Part shown: in pieces, positions 28,316 through 39,323 of the stretch
How the letters are laid out: every line of letters begins with the position of its first letter
Position numbering within the stretch: position 1 is the first letter of the stretch
Assembly (NCBI RefSeq): GCF_900177655.1
Contig: NZ_FXWK01000002.1
Location: 62,001 to 126,000, forward strand
Source: Devosia lucknowensis
Lineage (GTDB): Bacteria > Pseudomonadota > Alphaproteobacteria > Rhizobiales > Devosiaceae
Direction of reading: 5' to 3'
DNA length: 64,000 nucleotides
Translations under genes and position numbers: made by a program
Notes under the pieces: generated by a model
Databases searched by the model: none
What the model was told of the DNA's origin: nothing
The model's input: the letters and a program-made list of their open reading frames with translations, nothing else

Positions 28316-29099
28316 GGCCGACCTCCTTGAGAAAATCGTCGATCAACCTGCCGAGAATGGCAGGCTGCTCGATGCTTGGAATATGCCCGACACCCGGCAG
28401 CACTTCGAGCCGCGAGCCCGGAATGGCAAGGCCGTTGCGCACCAGATCGAGCGGCGCGGCGAGGTCGGCATCGCCGCCGACGATGAGCGTCGGGGCGGCG
28501 ATGGCGGAAATGGCGTCGGTCAGGTCGGTGTCGCGCAATGTCGCACAGGTATTGGCATAGCCCTCGGGGTCGGTGCGCAGGAACAGGTTGCGCCAGCCGC
28601 CGAGTTCCTCGGTCCGTTCGGCACGGAAGGTAGGGCTGAACCAGCGCTCCATGATGGCATCGACCATCGCGCCCAGCCCCGCGCCGCGCACGGTCTCGAT
28701 GCGCGCCGTCCACATCGGGGCGTCGCCCATGCGCGGCGCCGTGCAGCACAGAACCAGCCCATGCACGCGATGCGGCGCCCGCAGCGCCATGCCCTCGGCG
28801 ATGATGCCGCCGATCGAAACACCGACAAGAACGGCGCCATCGATCCCCGTATGATCGAGCAGACCCGAGAGGTCATCGAGATGGTCGTCGAGGCTGTAGT
28901 CGCCGACGGGCACGTCGCTGATGCCGTGGCCACGCTTGTCGTAGCTGAGGCAGAGATAGGTTTGGGACAACAGAGCAATGACCTCGTCCCAGATGCGAGC
29001 GTCGGTGCCGAGCGAATTGACAAAGACCAGCGCCGGCGCCCCCTGGGGGCCGCTCAGGCGATAGTGCAATACGGTGCCATTGATGCGGGCAAACGTCAT
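28308..29099 (-). CDS. pcaD: 3-oxoadipate enol-lactonase
   Basis: 263 residues, alpha/beta hydrolase fold. It has the nucleophile elbow VGVSIGG near 92-98, the Asp region near 210 and the catalytic His in GVGHIPS near 240. It opens 3-oxoadipate enol-lactone to 3-oxoadipate. It is the first gene of the leftward pcaDCHGB operon, which faces away from pcaQ. The CoA transferase and thiolase for the last two steps of the pathway are not in this window. Confidence 0.94.
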   Translation of the reverse strand: MTFARINGTVLHYRLSGPQGAPALVFVNSLGTDARIWDEVIALLSQTYLCLSYDKRGHGISDVPVGDYSLDDHLDDLSGLLDHTGIDGAVLVGVSIGGIIAEGMALRAPHRVHGLVLCCTAPRMGDAPMWTARIETVRGAGLGAMVDAIMERWFSPTFRAERTEELGGWRNLFLRTDPEGYANTCATLRDTDLTDAISAIAAPTLIVGGDADLAAPLDLVRNGLAIPGSRLEVLPGVGHIPSIEQPAILGRLIDDFLKEVGHG

Positions 29100-29141
29100 G
29101 GTGTCCTCTCCGCCGGGGATTTAAGGGACGGATGGCGGGGC

Positions 29142-29184
29142 TGTAAAATGATATGTCCAGCCGCTGACATAACCCCGGGATTAT
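29142..29184 (-). promoter_or_regulatory. pcaD promoter with PcaQ-type LysR box
   Basis: Reading the minus strand, ATAATC-CCGG-GGTTAT lies at 29184-29169. It resembles the ATAACC-N4-GGTTAA box described for PcaQ in Sinorhizobium (recalled, not checked). TATCATTTTACA follows 15 nt later (29153-29142), and its TATCAT is a plausible -10. The TRAP operon promoter at 35418-35460 has the same 12-mer and the same spacing. Confidence 0.6.
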
Positions 29185-29247
29185 CATAAACTCGCGTAGC
29201 CGGGTTCATTTGCGAGAAAACCGGCGATTGCGATAACCGGCGAACCC

Positions 29248-30179
29248 ATGTCTCAACGCATCATCGATCCAAGAATTCGCCTGCGCCACATCGCCTGCTT
29301 TCTCGAGGTGGCACGCCTCAGATCCATGGCCGGCGCCGCCGAGGCGCTCAATATCAGCCAGCCGGCGGCGACCAAGACCGTGCAGGAGCTCGAGGCACTG
29401 CTGGAGGGACAATTGTTCGACCGCAGCCGGCGACGCCTCGCATTGACGGCCTTCGGCGAAGTGTTTTTTCGCTATGCCTCGACCAGCCTCGCCGCCCTGA
29501 GGCAGGGGATTGATGCCGCCCGCGGCGCGCACGACGCCGCCATCGTGCGGGTTGGCGCCTTGCCGACGGTGTCGGCCCATATCCTGCCCGATGCGGTGCG
29601 CGGCTTCACCCGGGACAATGCGGGCGTTACGCCCCGCATCATTACCGGTCCCAACGGCTATCTGCTGTCACTGCTGCGGACAGGAGATGTCGACCTGGTC
29701 ATCGGCCGCATGGCCGAACCCAACGCCATGGTTGGCCTCTCGTTCGAGCATCTCTATTCCGAACGCGTCGTTCTGGCGGTTCGCCCGGACCATCCTGTTC
29801 TCACGGCAGGCCACTTCCACCTGCAAATGATCGAGGATTACCAGACGCTGATGCCGACGCCGGATTCGGTAATCCGCCCCATCGTCGAGCGCATCCTTCT
29901 CGCCCAGGGCGTCACACGATTGCACAATGAGATCGAGACCGTTTCCAATGCCTTCGGACGCGCCTATGTGCGGCAGACCGATGCCATATGGATTATCTCC
30001 GAGGGCGTGGTGGCCGAGGATGTGGCCGAAGGCCAGCTCGCCCTGCTTCCCGTCGATACCAGCGAGACACTCGGACCGGTCGGCTTCACCACGCGCACCG
30101 ATACGCTTGCGAGCCTGGCAACGGTCAGCCTGATGCAGGCGGTGCGCGAAGTCGCCGAGCGCCTGCGTCGCACCGGAGC

Positions 30180-30183
<4 letters not shown>
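29248..30183 (+). CDS. pcaQ: LysR-type regulator PcaQ
   Basis: 311 residues. The LysR helix-turn-helix is at about 8-70 (RHIACFLEVARLRSMAGAAE; LNISQPAATKTVQELEALLE), followed by the co-inducer domain. Position, size and divergence from pcaD match PcaQ of rhizobia, which activates the pca operon with 3-carboxymuconolactone-type metabolites. Its stop codon overlaps the stop of the convergent AraC-family gene. Confidence 0.92.
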
Positions 30184-32269
<2,086 letters not shown>

Positions 32270-32330
32270 CCCGTTTCTACCACCGCCCTCGCGCTCGATC
32301 CGAGGGTGGGCCGATGCTTGGTATCGCCAC

Positions 32331-32366
32331 CAAAAGAAAAGGCCCGGCCGGTTTTCCGGTCGGGCC
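32331..32366 (-). terminator. Rho-independent terminator of the TRAP operon
   Basis: On the minus strand, GGCCCGACCGG-AAAA-CCGGCCGGGCC forms an 11-bp stem with one mismatch or wobble and is followed by TTTTCTTTT. It starts 23 nt after the dctP-type stop codon. Confidence 0.9.
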
Positions 32367-32389
32367 TTTCATGTTCAGATCGTCCGATC

Positions 32390-33409
32390 TTACATTTCGG
32401 CGGCGATGGCGGCGCGGGCTGCGTCGAGCAGAGCCTGTCCGTCGACACCGGCGGCCGACATGTCGGCGAGCCACTGGTCGATGGTGGGCTGTGCGGCCTC
32501 GATCCAGCGCTGCGTTTCGGTCTCGTCGAGCTGGACAATGTTGTTGCCCGCTTCCACGGCGATCTTGAGGCCGGTGGCGTCACCGCTATCCATGACGCGG
32601 CCGAACTGGCGCGAGGTTTCGAGGCCGGAATTGGCATCGATGATCGCCTTCAGGTCGTCGGGCAGATTGTTGTAGCTGTCCATGTTCATGACGAAGCCGA
32701 AAGTCTGGCTGTAGAGACCGTGATCGCCGGTAAAGCCGGTGTGGTTCTTGACCAGTTCGGCGATGCGCAGGGAGGGCGTCACTTCCCAGGGGATGGTGGT
32801 GGCTTCGATCACGCCCTTGGAGAGCGCCTCGGGCGTTTCGGGAACCGGCATGCCGACCGGTTCGGCACCGAGCTGGGCCAGCATGTTGGAGATGATGCGC
32901 GAACCGCCGCGCACCTTCATGCCCTGCAGGTCTTCAAGGCTCGTGATCGGCTCCTTGGAGTGGAAGAGGCCGGGGCCATGGGTATGCAGCGCGATGACAT
33001 GCACGCCGGCATATTCGTCGGCCGCATGTTCCATGGCGTAGTTGTAGAAGGCGGCCGAGGAGGCTTCACCAGTGGTGATCAGGAACGGCAACTCGAACAC
33101 TTCGGACTTGGGGAAGCGGCCGGGCGTGTAGCCCAACACGGTCCAGATGACGTCGACGACACCGTCCTTGGCCTGGTCGTAAAGGCTGGCCGGGGCGCCG
33201 CCCAGCTGCATGGCGTGGTAGAGTTCGAAGGCGATCCGCCCGCCGGATTCTTCCTGCACCTTGGCCGCCCACGGCTCGATGGCCTGCGCCGGAATGGTGG
33301 CCTGCGCCGGCAGCATCTGGTGGATGCGCAGCGTCACTTCCTGAGCGAAGGCAGTGGTCGACAGCGCAAGAGCGGCAAGCGCGCCCAGCACGATGGATTT
33401 GGTCTTCAT
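32390..33409 (-). CDS. TRAP transporter solute-binding protein (DctP family)
   Basis: 339 residues. The signal peptide MKTKSIVLGALAALALSTTA is cleaved near AFA-QE (about 23). The DctP fold is visible in LRIHQMLPAQATIPAQAIEP, KDGVVDVIWTVLGYTPGRFP and the KVRGGSRIISNMLAQLGAEP segment, whose Arg normally binds the substrate carboxylate. It delivers an acid to the DctQM-type membrane units encoded upstream. An aromatic acid such as a hydroxycinnamate or hydroxybenzoate is likely from the location. Confidence 0.9.
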   Translation of the reverse strand: MKTKSIVLGALAALALSTTAFAQEVTLRIHQMLPAQATIPAQAIEPWAAKVQEESGGRIAFELYHAMQLGGAPASLYDQAKDGVVDVIWTVLGYTPGRFPKSEVFELPFLITTGEASSAAFYNYAMEHAADEYAGVHVIALHTHGPGLFHSKEPITSLEDLQGMKVRGGSRIISNMLAQLGAEPVGMPVPETPEALSKGVIEATTIPWEVTPSLRIAELVKNHTGFTGDHGLYSQTFGFVMNMDSYNNLPDDLKAIIDANSGLETSRQFGRVMDSGDATGLKIAVEAGNNIVQLDETETQRWIEAAQPTIDQWLADMSAAGVDGQALLDAARAAIAAEM

Positions 33410-33503
33410 GGGGTAGTCTCCTCCCGTTGATGGCCGAAGCCAGTTTGCAGTCTTTCCGGCGGGCGCCCTCTCCCTTGGTGCCCGCCGGTTTCTCGTTCGA
33501 TCG

Positions 33504-34829
33504 CTAGTAGAACAGCCACACCATACAGAGTGTGATGGCTGGAAAGGCGACCAGGATGGCAGTGCGGACGATGTCGCTGATGACGAAGGGCAACACGCCG
33601 CGATAGGTCTCCGAAAGTCGCGTGCCGGGCGACATGGAGTTGATGATGAAGAGGTTCATGCCCACCGGCGGGGTGATGAGGCCGACCTCCACGGCGATCA
33701 GCACGAGGATACCGAACCAGATGCCGAACTCGTCCGGCGTCATGCCGAAATCGAGCACCATCATCATCGGGTAGAGGATGGGAATGGTGAGCAGGATCAT
33801 GGACAGCGAATCCATGACGCAGCCCAGGATCAGGTAGAAGACCAGGACGATGATCAGCACCATCCACGGGTTGTAGCCCTGCTCCCCGATCCAGCCTGCA
33901 GCGACCTGCGGCAGCTGCGACATGGCGAGGAAACCGTTCAGCACCGCCGCACCGAAGACGATGAGGAAGATCATCGCCGTCGACATGGCCGTCGAGAGCA
34001 GCGCGTCGCGCACATTAGCCCAGGTGAGGCTGCGATAGGCCAGGGCGATCAGGCCCGTGCCCGCCGCGCCGATGGCAGCCGCCTCTGTCGGCGTGAAGAT
34101 ACCGGTATAGATGCCGCCGATCACCAGCACGAAGACCACGAGCACCGGCCAGATCGCCGCTAGCGACTTGAAGCGTTCGCGATAGGGCACGCGCTCCATT
34201 GTCGTGCCCGCGCCGGGGCGCACCCGGACATAGATGGCGATGACGATCAGATAACCGGCTGCCGCCAGAAAGCCCGGGATAAAGGCTGCCATGAAGAGCT
34301 TGGCGATATTCTGTTCGGTCAGCACCGCGAAGATGACGAGGATGACCGAGGGCGGGATCAGGATGCCGAGCGTGCCCCCCGCTGCCACCGTGCCGGTGGA
34401 CAGGGCGTCGGAATAGCCGTGCTTGCGCAATTCGGGCAGTGCCACGCGGCCCATGGTGGCCGCAGTTGCCAGCGAGGAGCCCACGATGGAGCCGAAGCCG
34501 GCGCTGGCGCCAATGGCGGCCATCGCCACCCCGCCCTTGCGATGACCGAGCCAGTCAGTGGCCGCCTTGAAGATCTTGCTCGACAGGCCGGATAGCGTCG
34601 CGAACTGGCCCATCAGCAGGAAGAGCGGCACCACCGACAGGGAATGCGAGGCGAAGGTGGAATAGCTCAGCGTCTTGAACTGGGCCATCACGGGGTTGAA
34701 GTTCTTGGTAATCATCCAGGTGCCGACGACACCGATGACCATCATGGCAAGCCCGATCGGCACGCGCAGAAAGACCAGCAGCAGGACGGCCGGGATGCCC
34801 ATGAGGCCTAGGATCAGGTTCGTGGTCAA
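33504..34829 (-). CDS. TRAP transporter large permease (DctM family)
   Basis: 441 residues with about 12 membrane helices. It has the typical GASAGFGSIVGSSLATAATM near 105-124 and the GTLGILIPPSVILVIFAVLT block near 147-166. I start it at a TTG (34829) because GGGAG lies 7 nt upstream and the TTGA overlap with the DctQ stop gives translational coupling. The first ATG would lose about 9 residues of helix 1. It carries out Na+- or H+-driven uptake with the small subunit and binding protein. Confidence 0.9.
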   Translation of the reverse strand: MTTNLILGLMGIPAVLLLVFLRVPIGLAMMVIGVVGTWMITKNFNPVMAQFKTLSYSTFASHSLSVVPLFLLMGQFATLSGLSSKIFKAATDWLGHRKGGVAMAAIGASAGFGSIVGSSLATAATMGRVALPELRKHGYSDALSTGTVAAGGTLGILIPPSVILVIFAVLTEQNIAKLFMAAFIPGFLAAAGYLIVIAIYVRVRPGAGTTMERVPYRERFKSLAAIWPVLVVFVLVIGGIYTGIFTPTEAAAIGAAGTGLIALAYRSLTWANVRDALLSTAMSTAMIFLIVFGAAVLNGFLAMSQLPQVAAGWIGEQGYNPWMVLIIVLVFYLILGCVMDSLSMILLTIPILYPMMMVLDFGMTPDEFGIWFGILVLIAVEVGLITPPVGMNLFIINSMSPGTRLSETYRGVLPFVISDIVRTAILVAFPAITLCMVWLFY

Positions 34830-35368
34830 TGGTCTACTCCCTGCTGCTTGGCCGGAGCGCGGCCGGCCAGCGCATCGGTGACCGAGCGGCCGAAGACGAA
34901 CACAGACACGAGCACGAAGACAACGGCGCCGATCATGGCGGCGGCATAGGCCCAACCCATCGGCACGCCGAGCAGGATGGTGGTTTCACGGTAGCTGAAC
35001 TTGTCCATCATGCCGAAATAGAGCCGCCAGCAGATGAAGGCGGCGGCCACCAGCATCATCAGGTCGGTGACGACGAGGATCCAGGCGTTGACCGCGCCGC
35101 TGAAATTGTCGGTGACGAGGGACACCAGCGCGTGCCCGCGCTCGAGATGCGCCCAGGGCATGAACGCGAAGACCGCGAAACCCATGCCGAGCCCGATCAG
35201 TTCATAGTCGCCCAGAATCGGTTTCAGCCCCGCCCAGATCAGCGTGCGACCGATAACGCTGATGACGACGATGGCGATCATGGCGAGCAGCGCGATGCCG
35301 CCCGCTATGGCTGTCCATCGCGCCAGTCTATGCGCGGTTCGTCCTAAAAAGGACCTGTCAGTGAACAC
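34826..35368 (-). CDS. TRAP transporter small permease (DctQ family)
   Basis: 180 residues with four predicted membrane helices. The DctQ pattern is clear in DYELIGLGMGFAVFAFMPWAHLERGHALVSL (about 72-102, quoted as family region). I choose a GTG start at 35368 because GGAGGAAA lies immediately upstream; the longer ATG frame has no such site. It is the first gene of the leftward Q-M-P operon. Confidence 0.88.
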   Translation of the reverse strand: MFTDRSFLGRTAHRLARWTAIAGGIALLAMIAIVVISVIGRTLIWAGLKPILGDYELIGLGMGFAVFAFMPWAHLERGHALVSLVTDNFSGAVNAWILVVTDLMMLVAAAFICWRLYFGMMDKFSYRETTILLGVPMGWAYAAAMIGAVVFVLVSVFVFGRSVTDALAGRAPAKQQGVDH

Positions 35369-35417
35369 GGATTTCCTCCCCCGTTGCACGCTGAATTAAG
35401 GACGGCATTCATGGCAA

Positions 35418-35460
35418 TGTAAAATGATAATTGCCGTCCATTTTATATCTCTGTGGTTAT
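35418..35460 (-). promoter_or_regulatory. TRAP operon promoter, twin of the pcaD promoter
   Basis: The minus strand carries ATAACC-ACAG-AGATAT (35460-35445), then a 15-nt gap, then TATCATTTTACA (35429-35418). The 12-mer is identical to the one upstream of pcaD and the spacing is the same. This suggests that the same LysR regulator, PcaQ, controls aromatic uptake. Confidence 0.55.
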
Positions 35461-35515
35461 GATATCGGGAATTTCCTGAATGAAATTCGGCAGTACTGTC
35501 GAACCATCATAACCA
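35454..35515. promoter_or_regulatory. Nested inverted repeats upstream of the MarR gene
   Basis: Perfect 10-bp arms TGGTTATGAT (35454-35463) and ATCATAACCA (35506-35515) enclose a second perfect palindrome GAATTTC-N6-GAAATTC (35469-35488). They sit in the 258-nt gap between the divergent TRAP and MarR genes. They are candidate binding sites for MarR and/or PcaQ. Confidence 0.5.
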
Positions 35516-35626
35516 AATGTGCTGTTTCCTCCCCGATACCGCTGAGGTCATCGTGGTCCGTTTCCATTCATATTTCGCTCCTCCCGCACTTGCCTTCCCT
35601 ACCCGTCTCGTTAGGGTCAGGACACG

Positions 35627-36103
35627 ATGCGCCAAAACTCAGAACCGTCCGCTGCTCCCTCAGATCTCCGTGCCGACAACCGGTTGCAGACCGAAACGGC
35701 CACCGGGGCGATCGGCTATCGGCTGCGCCGCGCGCAGCTCAATGTGTTCCAGAAGTTCCTTGCCATCTTCGACGCGCTGAAACTGCGTCCGGCGGAATAT
35801 TCCGTGCTCGTGCTCATCGGTGACAATCCCGGTCGCAAGCAGACGGAGATCGCCGAAGTCCTCGGCATCAAGCGGGCCAACTTTGTGACGCTGGTGCATG
35901 GGCTCGAGGAGCGCAACCTCGTCGAACGCATCCCCTCTGCCCAGGACAAGCGCGCCAATGCGTTGCACCTGACCGAAAACGGCAAGGCCTTCCTCGCCGA
36001 TGCGCAGGCTCGCCACGCGGCGCTCGAAGAGGAAACCGTCGCTCGTCTCGGTGGTCCTGCTGCCCGTGCCCAATTGTTGTCCCTCCTCGACCGCCTGCTC
36101 TGA
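35627..36103 (+). CDS. MarR family regulator of hydroxycinnamate genes
   Basis: 158 residues. The winged helix (about 60-125; KQTEIAEVLGIKRANFVTLV; HGLEERNLVERIPSAQDKRA) lies between helical dimerisation ends. MarR proteins of the HcaR/FerR/CouR type repress feruloyl- or coumaroyl-CoA synthetase operons and are released by the CoA thioester. It lies tail-to-tail with the beta-oxidation operon (1 nt apart), so this role is inferred from location. Confidence 0.85.
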   Translation: MRQNSEPSAAPSDLRADNRLQTETATGAIGYRLRRAQLNVFQKFLAIFDALKLRPAEYSVLVLIGDNPGRKQTEIAEVLGIKRANFVTLVHGLEERNLVERIPSAQDKRANALHLTENGKAFLADAQARHAALEEETVARLGGPAARAQLLSLLDRLL

Positions 36104-36104
36104 A

Positions 36105-36896
36105 CTAGCCGAAATTCGGCGGGCGCTTTTCGAGAAAGGCCCGCAATCCTTCCTCGGCGTCCGGCCCGGTCTGGCTCAGCGCGGCCGTCAGGCTCTCGGC
36201 ATAAAGGCCCGCCTCGGGCGACATGGTGCCGATCTGCGCAATGGCCTGGATGATAAAGCCGTTGATGGTGGGCGAGTTCTTGGCGATGCGCTCGGCCAGA
36301 TCGAAGGCCTTCGAAAGTGCCTCGCCCTCCGGCACGACGTGATGGGCAAGGCCCAGTCTTTCGCCGTCGCGTCCGGGATAGGTGCGCCCCGTCAGCATCA
36401 TCTCGGCCAGGCGGTCCGGACCGATCAGCCGGGAAATCCGCACGGACCCGCCGCCACCCACGAAAATGCCGCGAAGGCCTTCCGGCATCTGGAAGCGCAC
36501 CGTTTCTTCCGCCACGCGCACATGGCAGGCAGCGGCGAATTCGAGACCACCACCCATGACGGCACCGTTCATGGCCGCGACGACAGGCACCTGCGAATGG
36601 GCGATCTGGGCCATGACCCGGTGCCAGTTGCGCGAGTGCGCCATGACTTCGAGCGGCTGGCGCGCGACGTGCTGGGAGAGATCGAGACCCGATGAAAAGT
36701 GCCCACCGGCGCCGCTGACGACGATGGCCCGCGTGCCCTTGGGCATGTCGTCGAAGAAGGCGTCGAGCGCGGCGATCAGGTCGTCGTTAAGCGCATTGCG
36801 CTTTTCCGGGCGGTTGAGCAGCAGATGGGTGATTGCGCCCCGCTGTTCGATGGTCAAGACGTCGGCCATGGATTGTCCTTGTGCAAGGGCGCTCAT
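36105..36896 (-). CDS. Enoyl-CoA hydratase/isomerase family protein
   Basis: 263 residues of crotonase fold. The oxyanion-hole segment AMNGAVMGGGLEFAAAC (near 107-123) contains the Glu equivalent to one catalytic Glu of enoyl-CoA hydratase. MPEGLRGIFVGGG supplies the second. The predicted role is hydration of coumaroyl/feruloyl-CoA to the beta-hydroxy thioester. The start MSALAQGQSMADV overlaps the thioesterase stop by 4 nt (ATGA). It is the last gene of the fcs operon. Confidence 0.88.
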   Translation of the reverse strand: MSALAQGQSMADVLTIEQRGAITHLLLNRPEKRNALNDDLIAALDAFFDDMPKGTRAIVVSGAGGHFSSGLDLSQHVARQPLEVMAHSRNWHRVMAQIAHSQVPVVAAMNGAVMGGGLEFAAACHVRVAEETVRFQMPEGLRGIFVGGGGSVRISRLIGPDRLAEMMLTGRTYPGRDGERLGLAHHVVPEGEALSKAFDLAERIAKNSPTINGFIIQAIAQIGTMSPEAGLYAESLTAALSQTGPDAEEGLRAFLEKRPPNFG

Positions 36897-37309
36897 GCGG
36901 CACCCAGGAGATTGCGCACGTCGTCGGGAAGCGGGGCGGAACGAATTGCGCCGTTCTCGCCACGCACCACCCAGACGCGCTTTTCGTGCGCTTCGATCAT
37001 GGTCTCGCCATCGCGAACCACGGTATGCTTGACCCCGAAGCTCGAGCGACCCAGCTCGGTGATCTCGCTGCGGATTTCGATCGTGTCGCCGAAGCTCGAC
37101 GGCCGGATGAACTTGGCGCCGGTATCGACCATGGGAATGCCGGCAATGGCGTAGTGATCGAGCCAGTTGCGCTTGTGCATGGCGAACGCGGCCGAGAGCA
37201 TGGCGGCCGTGGCATTGTCGAAAAAGCGGAAATAGTTCGGATAATAGACGATACCTGCCGGGTCGCAGTCGCCGAACTGGATTTCTACGGTGGTGGTGTT
37301 GGAAAACAT
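36893..37309 (-). CDS. 4-hydroxybenzoyl-CoA thioesterase-like hotdog protein
   Basis: 138 residues, hotdog fold. It has the signature FGDCDPAGIVYYPNYFRFFD at 12-31, including the catalytic Asp of the Pseudomonas-type 4-hydroxybenzoyl-CoA thioesterase. It should release 4-hydroxybenzoate (or vanillate) from the CoA thioester left by the thiolase. It overlaps the hydratase gene by 4 nt and follows the dehydrogenase gene by 8 nt. Confidence 0.88.
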   Translation of the reverse strand: MFSNTTTVEIQFGDCDPAGIVYYPNYFRFFDNATAAMLSAAFAMHKRNWLDHYAIAGIPMVDTGAKFIRPSSFGDTIEIRSEITELGRSSFGVKHTVVRDGETMIEAHEKRVWVVRGENGAIRSAPLPDDVRNLLGAA

Positions 37310-37317
37310 CGCCGCTC

Positions 37318-38079
37318 CTACTTGGCCTGCATGCGCAGCGCGCCATCGAGACGCACCACTTCGCCGTTGAGATAGTCGTTTTCGACCATGGACCGGACCA
37401 GCGCCGCGAACTCGTCCGGGCGGCCAAGGCGGGGTGGATTGGGAGTGGCGGCAGCGAGGCCCTCCCGGGTCTCCTGCGACAGCCCCTCGAGCAGCGGCGT
37501 CAGGAACAGGCCCGGGGCAATCGCGAGAACACGGATGCCGAAGCGCGCAAACTCGCGGGCGGCTGGCAAGGTCAGCGACACGATCCCGCCCTTGGAGGCA
37601 GCATAGGCCGCCTGCCCGATCTGCCCTTCATAAGCGGCGACCGATGCAGTGGAGATGATGACCCCACGCTGCCCGTTCTCGTCGGGCTCGGCCAACGACA
37701 TGGCATGGGCGCAAAGCCGCATCATATTGAAGCTGCCCACCAGGTTCACATTGATCACCCGGCTGAAGGCATCGAGATCCATCGGCCCGTCGCGACCGAC
37801 GATGCGACCCGCCGTGCCGATGCCGGCGCAGTTGACTAGGATCGAGGGCGTGCCCGCCCCGGCTATGGCCTCGGCCACCGCCTGTTCGGCGCTTTGGGCC
37901 GAAGACACGTCCACCGCAATACTGAGGCCCGACAGCGAACCGGCTACCTGCGCGGCCTTCTCACCGTCGCGATCGAGGATGACCACGTTCGCGCCCGCGT
38001 GGGCCAAAAGCCGGGCGGTCGCCGCCCCGAGGCCCGATGCGCCGCCGGTCACAAATGCGGTTTTGCCTGATATGTTCAT
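37318..38079 (-). CDS. SDR 3-hydroxyacyl-CoA dehydrogenase (HSD10-like)
   Basis: 253 residues. It has TGGASGLGAATARLL at 10-24, NCAGIG near 84, and the catalytic YAASK near 155-159. The GLFLTPLLEGL region matches type II 3-hydroxyacyl-CoA dehydrogenases. It probably oxidises the beta-hydroxyphenylpropionyl-CoA to the beta-keto thioester with NAD. It overlaps the thiolase gene by 4 nt. Confidence 0.88.
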   Translation of the reverse strand: MNISGKTAFVTGGASGLGAATARLLAHAGANVVILDRDGEKAAQVAGSLSGLSIAVDVSSAQSAEQAVAEAIAGAGTPSILVNCAGIGTAGRIVGRDGPMDLDAFSRVINVNLVGSFNMMRLCAHAMSLAEPDENGQRGVIISTASVAAYEGQIGQAAYAASKGGIVSLTLPAAREFARFGIRVLAIAPGLFLTPLLEGLSQETREGLAAATPNPPRLGRPDEFAALVRSMVENDYLNGEVVRLDGALRMQAK

Positions 38080-39320
38080 GATGCCGCCTCAGGGTTTTCC
38101 AGCAGCAGGGCGATACCCTGGCCGCCACCGATGCAGGCAGACGCGATGCCGTAGCGCGTGCCCGAGCGGCGCAGTTCCAGCGCCAGGGTCAGACCCAGCC
38201 GGATACCCGTCACGCCCAGCGGATGGCCGATGGCAATCGCCCCGCCATTGACGTTGAGCTTGTCCTCATCGAGACCCAGTTCATCCACGCAGGCCAGGAT
38301 CTGCGCCCCGAAAGCCTCGTTGATTTCGATGCGGCCGATCTGGTCGAGCCGCATGCCCACGGTTTCGAGCACGGCGCGGATGGCCGGCGCCGGGCCGATA
38401 CCCATGATTTGGGGCGGCACACCCACCGCCGCGCTGGCCAGAATCCGCGCCAGAGGCGTGTGGCCATTGGCGCGGGCGTACCCTGCCGAAGCGACGAGCA
38501 CCGCCCCGGCCCCGTCGACGATGGCAGAGGAATTGCCCCCCGTCTGCACGCCGCCGAAGGCGGGTCGCAGCTTGGCCAGGACGTCATAGGGCGATGGCCG
38601 GATGTGGCTGTCGGTATCGACGCTCTCGACACCGCGCGGCAGCTTGATGCCACGCCTGTCTATGCCCTCGATCTCGAATGTCTCGCTGGTCACCGGCACG
38701 ATCTCTTCGGCCAGGATGCCGGCGTCGCGGGCAGCAATGGCACGATTGAAGCTGCGCTCGGCGAACCGGTCCACGCGCTCGCGGGAAATGCCGTATTGCC
38801 GGGCGAGGTTTTCGGCGGTGTCGCCCATGTTGACGCAGCCGGCCGGGTCGTACAGCGCTTCCCACAGGAAGTCCTTGAATTCGACCTTCCCCATGGTGAA
38901 GCCGTTGCGGTGGGTATAGGCCGCGATCGGGTTGCGGCTCATCGATTCACAACCGGCCGCCAGGGCCAGATCGACGCGACCGAGCGATACGGAATCGGCG
39001 GCCTGGACGATGACCTCGATGCCGGTGCCGCAGATGCGCTGAACCAGATGCGCCGGCGCTTCAATGGGCGCCCCCGCGTAAAGGCCGATATGGCGCGGCG
39101 TGACATAGGCATCGAACGAGGCCTGGGCCATCGATCCGGCGATGGTATGACCGATGTCAGCCGCCTTGACGCCAGTCCGCTCCACGGCTGCCCGCGCGGC
39201 CTTGATGCCGAGGTCGATCGGGGAGACTTCGCTCAGGGCACCGCGATAATCGATGAATGGGGTCCGCGCGCCACCCAGCAGCCAGGCATCGTCGAAAGTG
39301 AGGCGAAGGCCTTTGCTCAT
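38076..39320 (-). CDS. Thiolase (acetyl-CoA acyltransferase)
   Basis: 414 residues. The catalytic Cys is in QRICGTG near 92-98, the general-base His in NGGAIAIGHPLGVTG near 358, and the second Cys in ACIGGGQG near 392. It cleaves a beta-ketoacyl-CoA with CoA to acetyl-CoA and a shortened acyl-CoA, here predicted to be 4-hydroxybenzoyl- or vanilloyl-CoA. It lies 3 nt downstream of the CoA synthetase gene. Confidence 0.9.
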   Translation of the reverse strand: MSKGLRLTFDDAWLLGGARTPFIDYRGALSEVSPIDLGIKAARAAVERTGVKAADIGHTIAGSMAQASFDAYVTPRHIGLYAGAPIEAPAHLVQRICGTGIEVIVQAADSVSLGRVDLALAAGCESMSRNPIAAYTHRNGFTMGKVEFKDFLWEALYDPAGCVNMGDTAENLARQYGISRERVDRFAERSFNRAIAARDAGILAEEIVPVTSETFEIEGIDRRGIKLPRGVESVDTDSHIRPSPYDVLAKLRPAFGGVQTGGNSSAIVDGAGAVLVASAGYARANGHTPLARILASAAVGVPPQIMGIGPAPAIRAVLETVGMRLDQIGRIEINEAFGAQILACVDELGLDEDKLNVNGGAIAIGHPLGVTGIRLGLTLALELRRSGTRYGIASACIGGGQGIALLLENPEAAS

Positions 39321-39323
39321 GGA

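Noticed and set aside
36897..37427. N-terminal extension joining the hydratase frame to DNA upstream
   Set aside because: The thioesterase gene occupies this DNA in another frame with a perfect family signature, and the ATGA overlap gives the true hydratase start.
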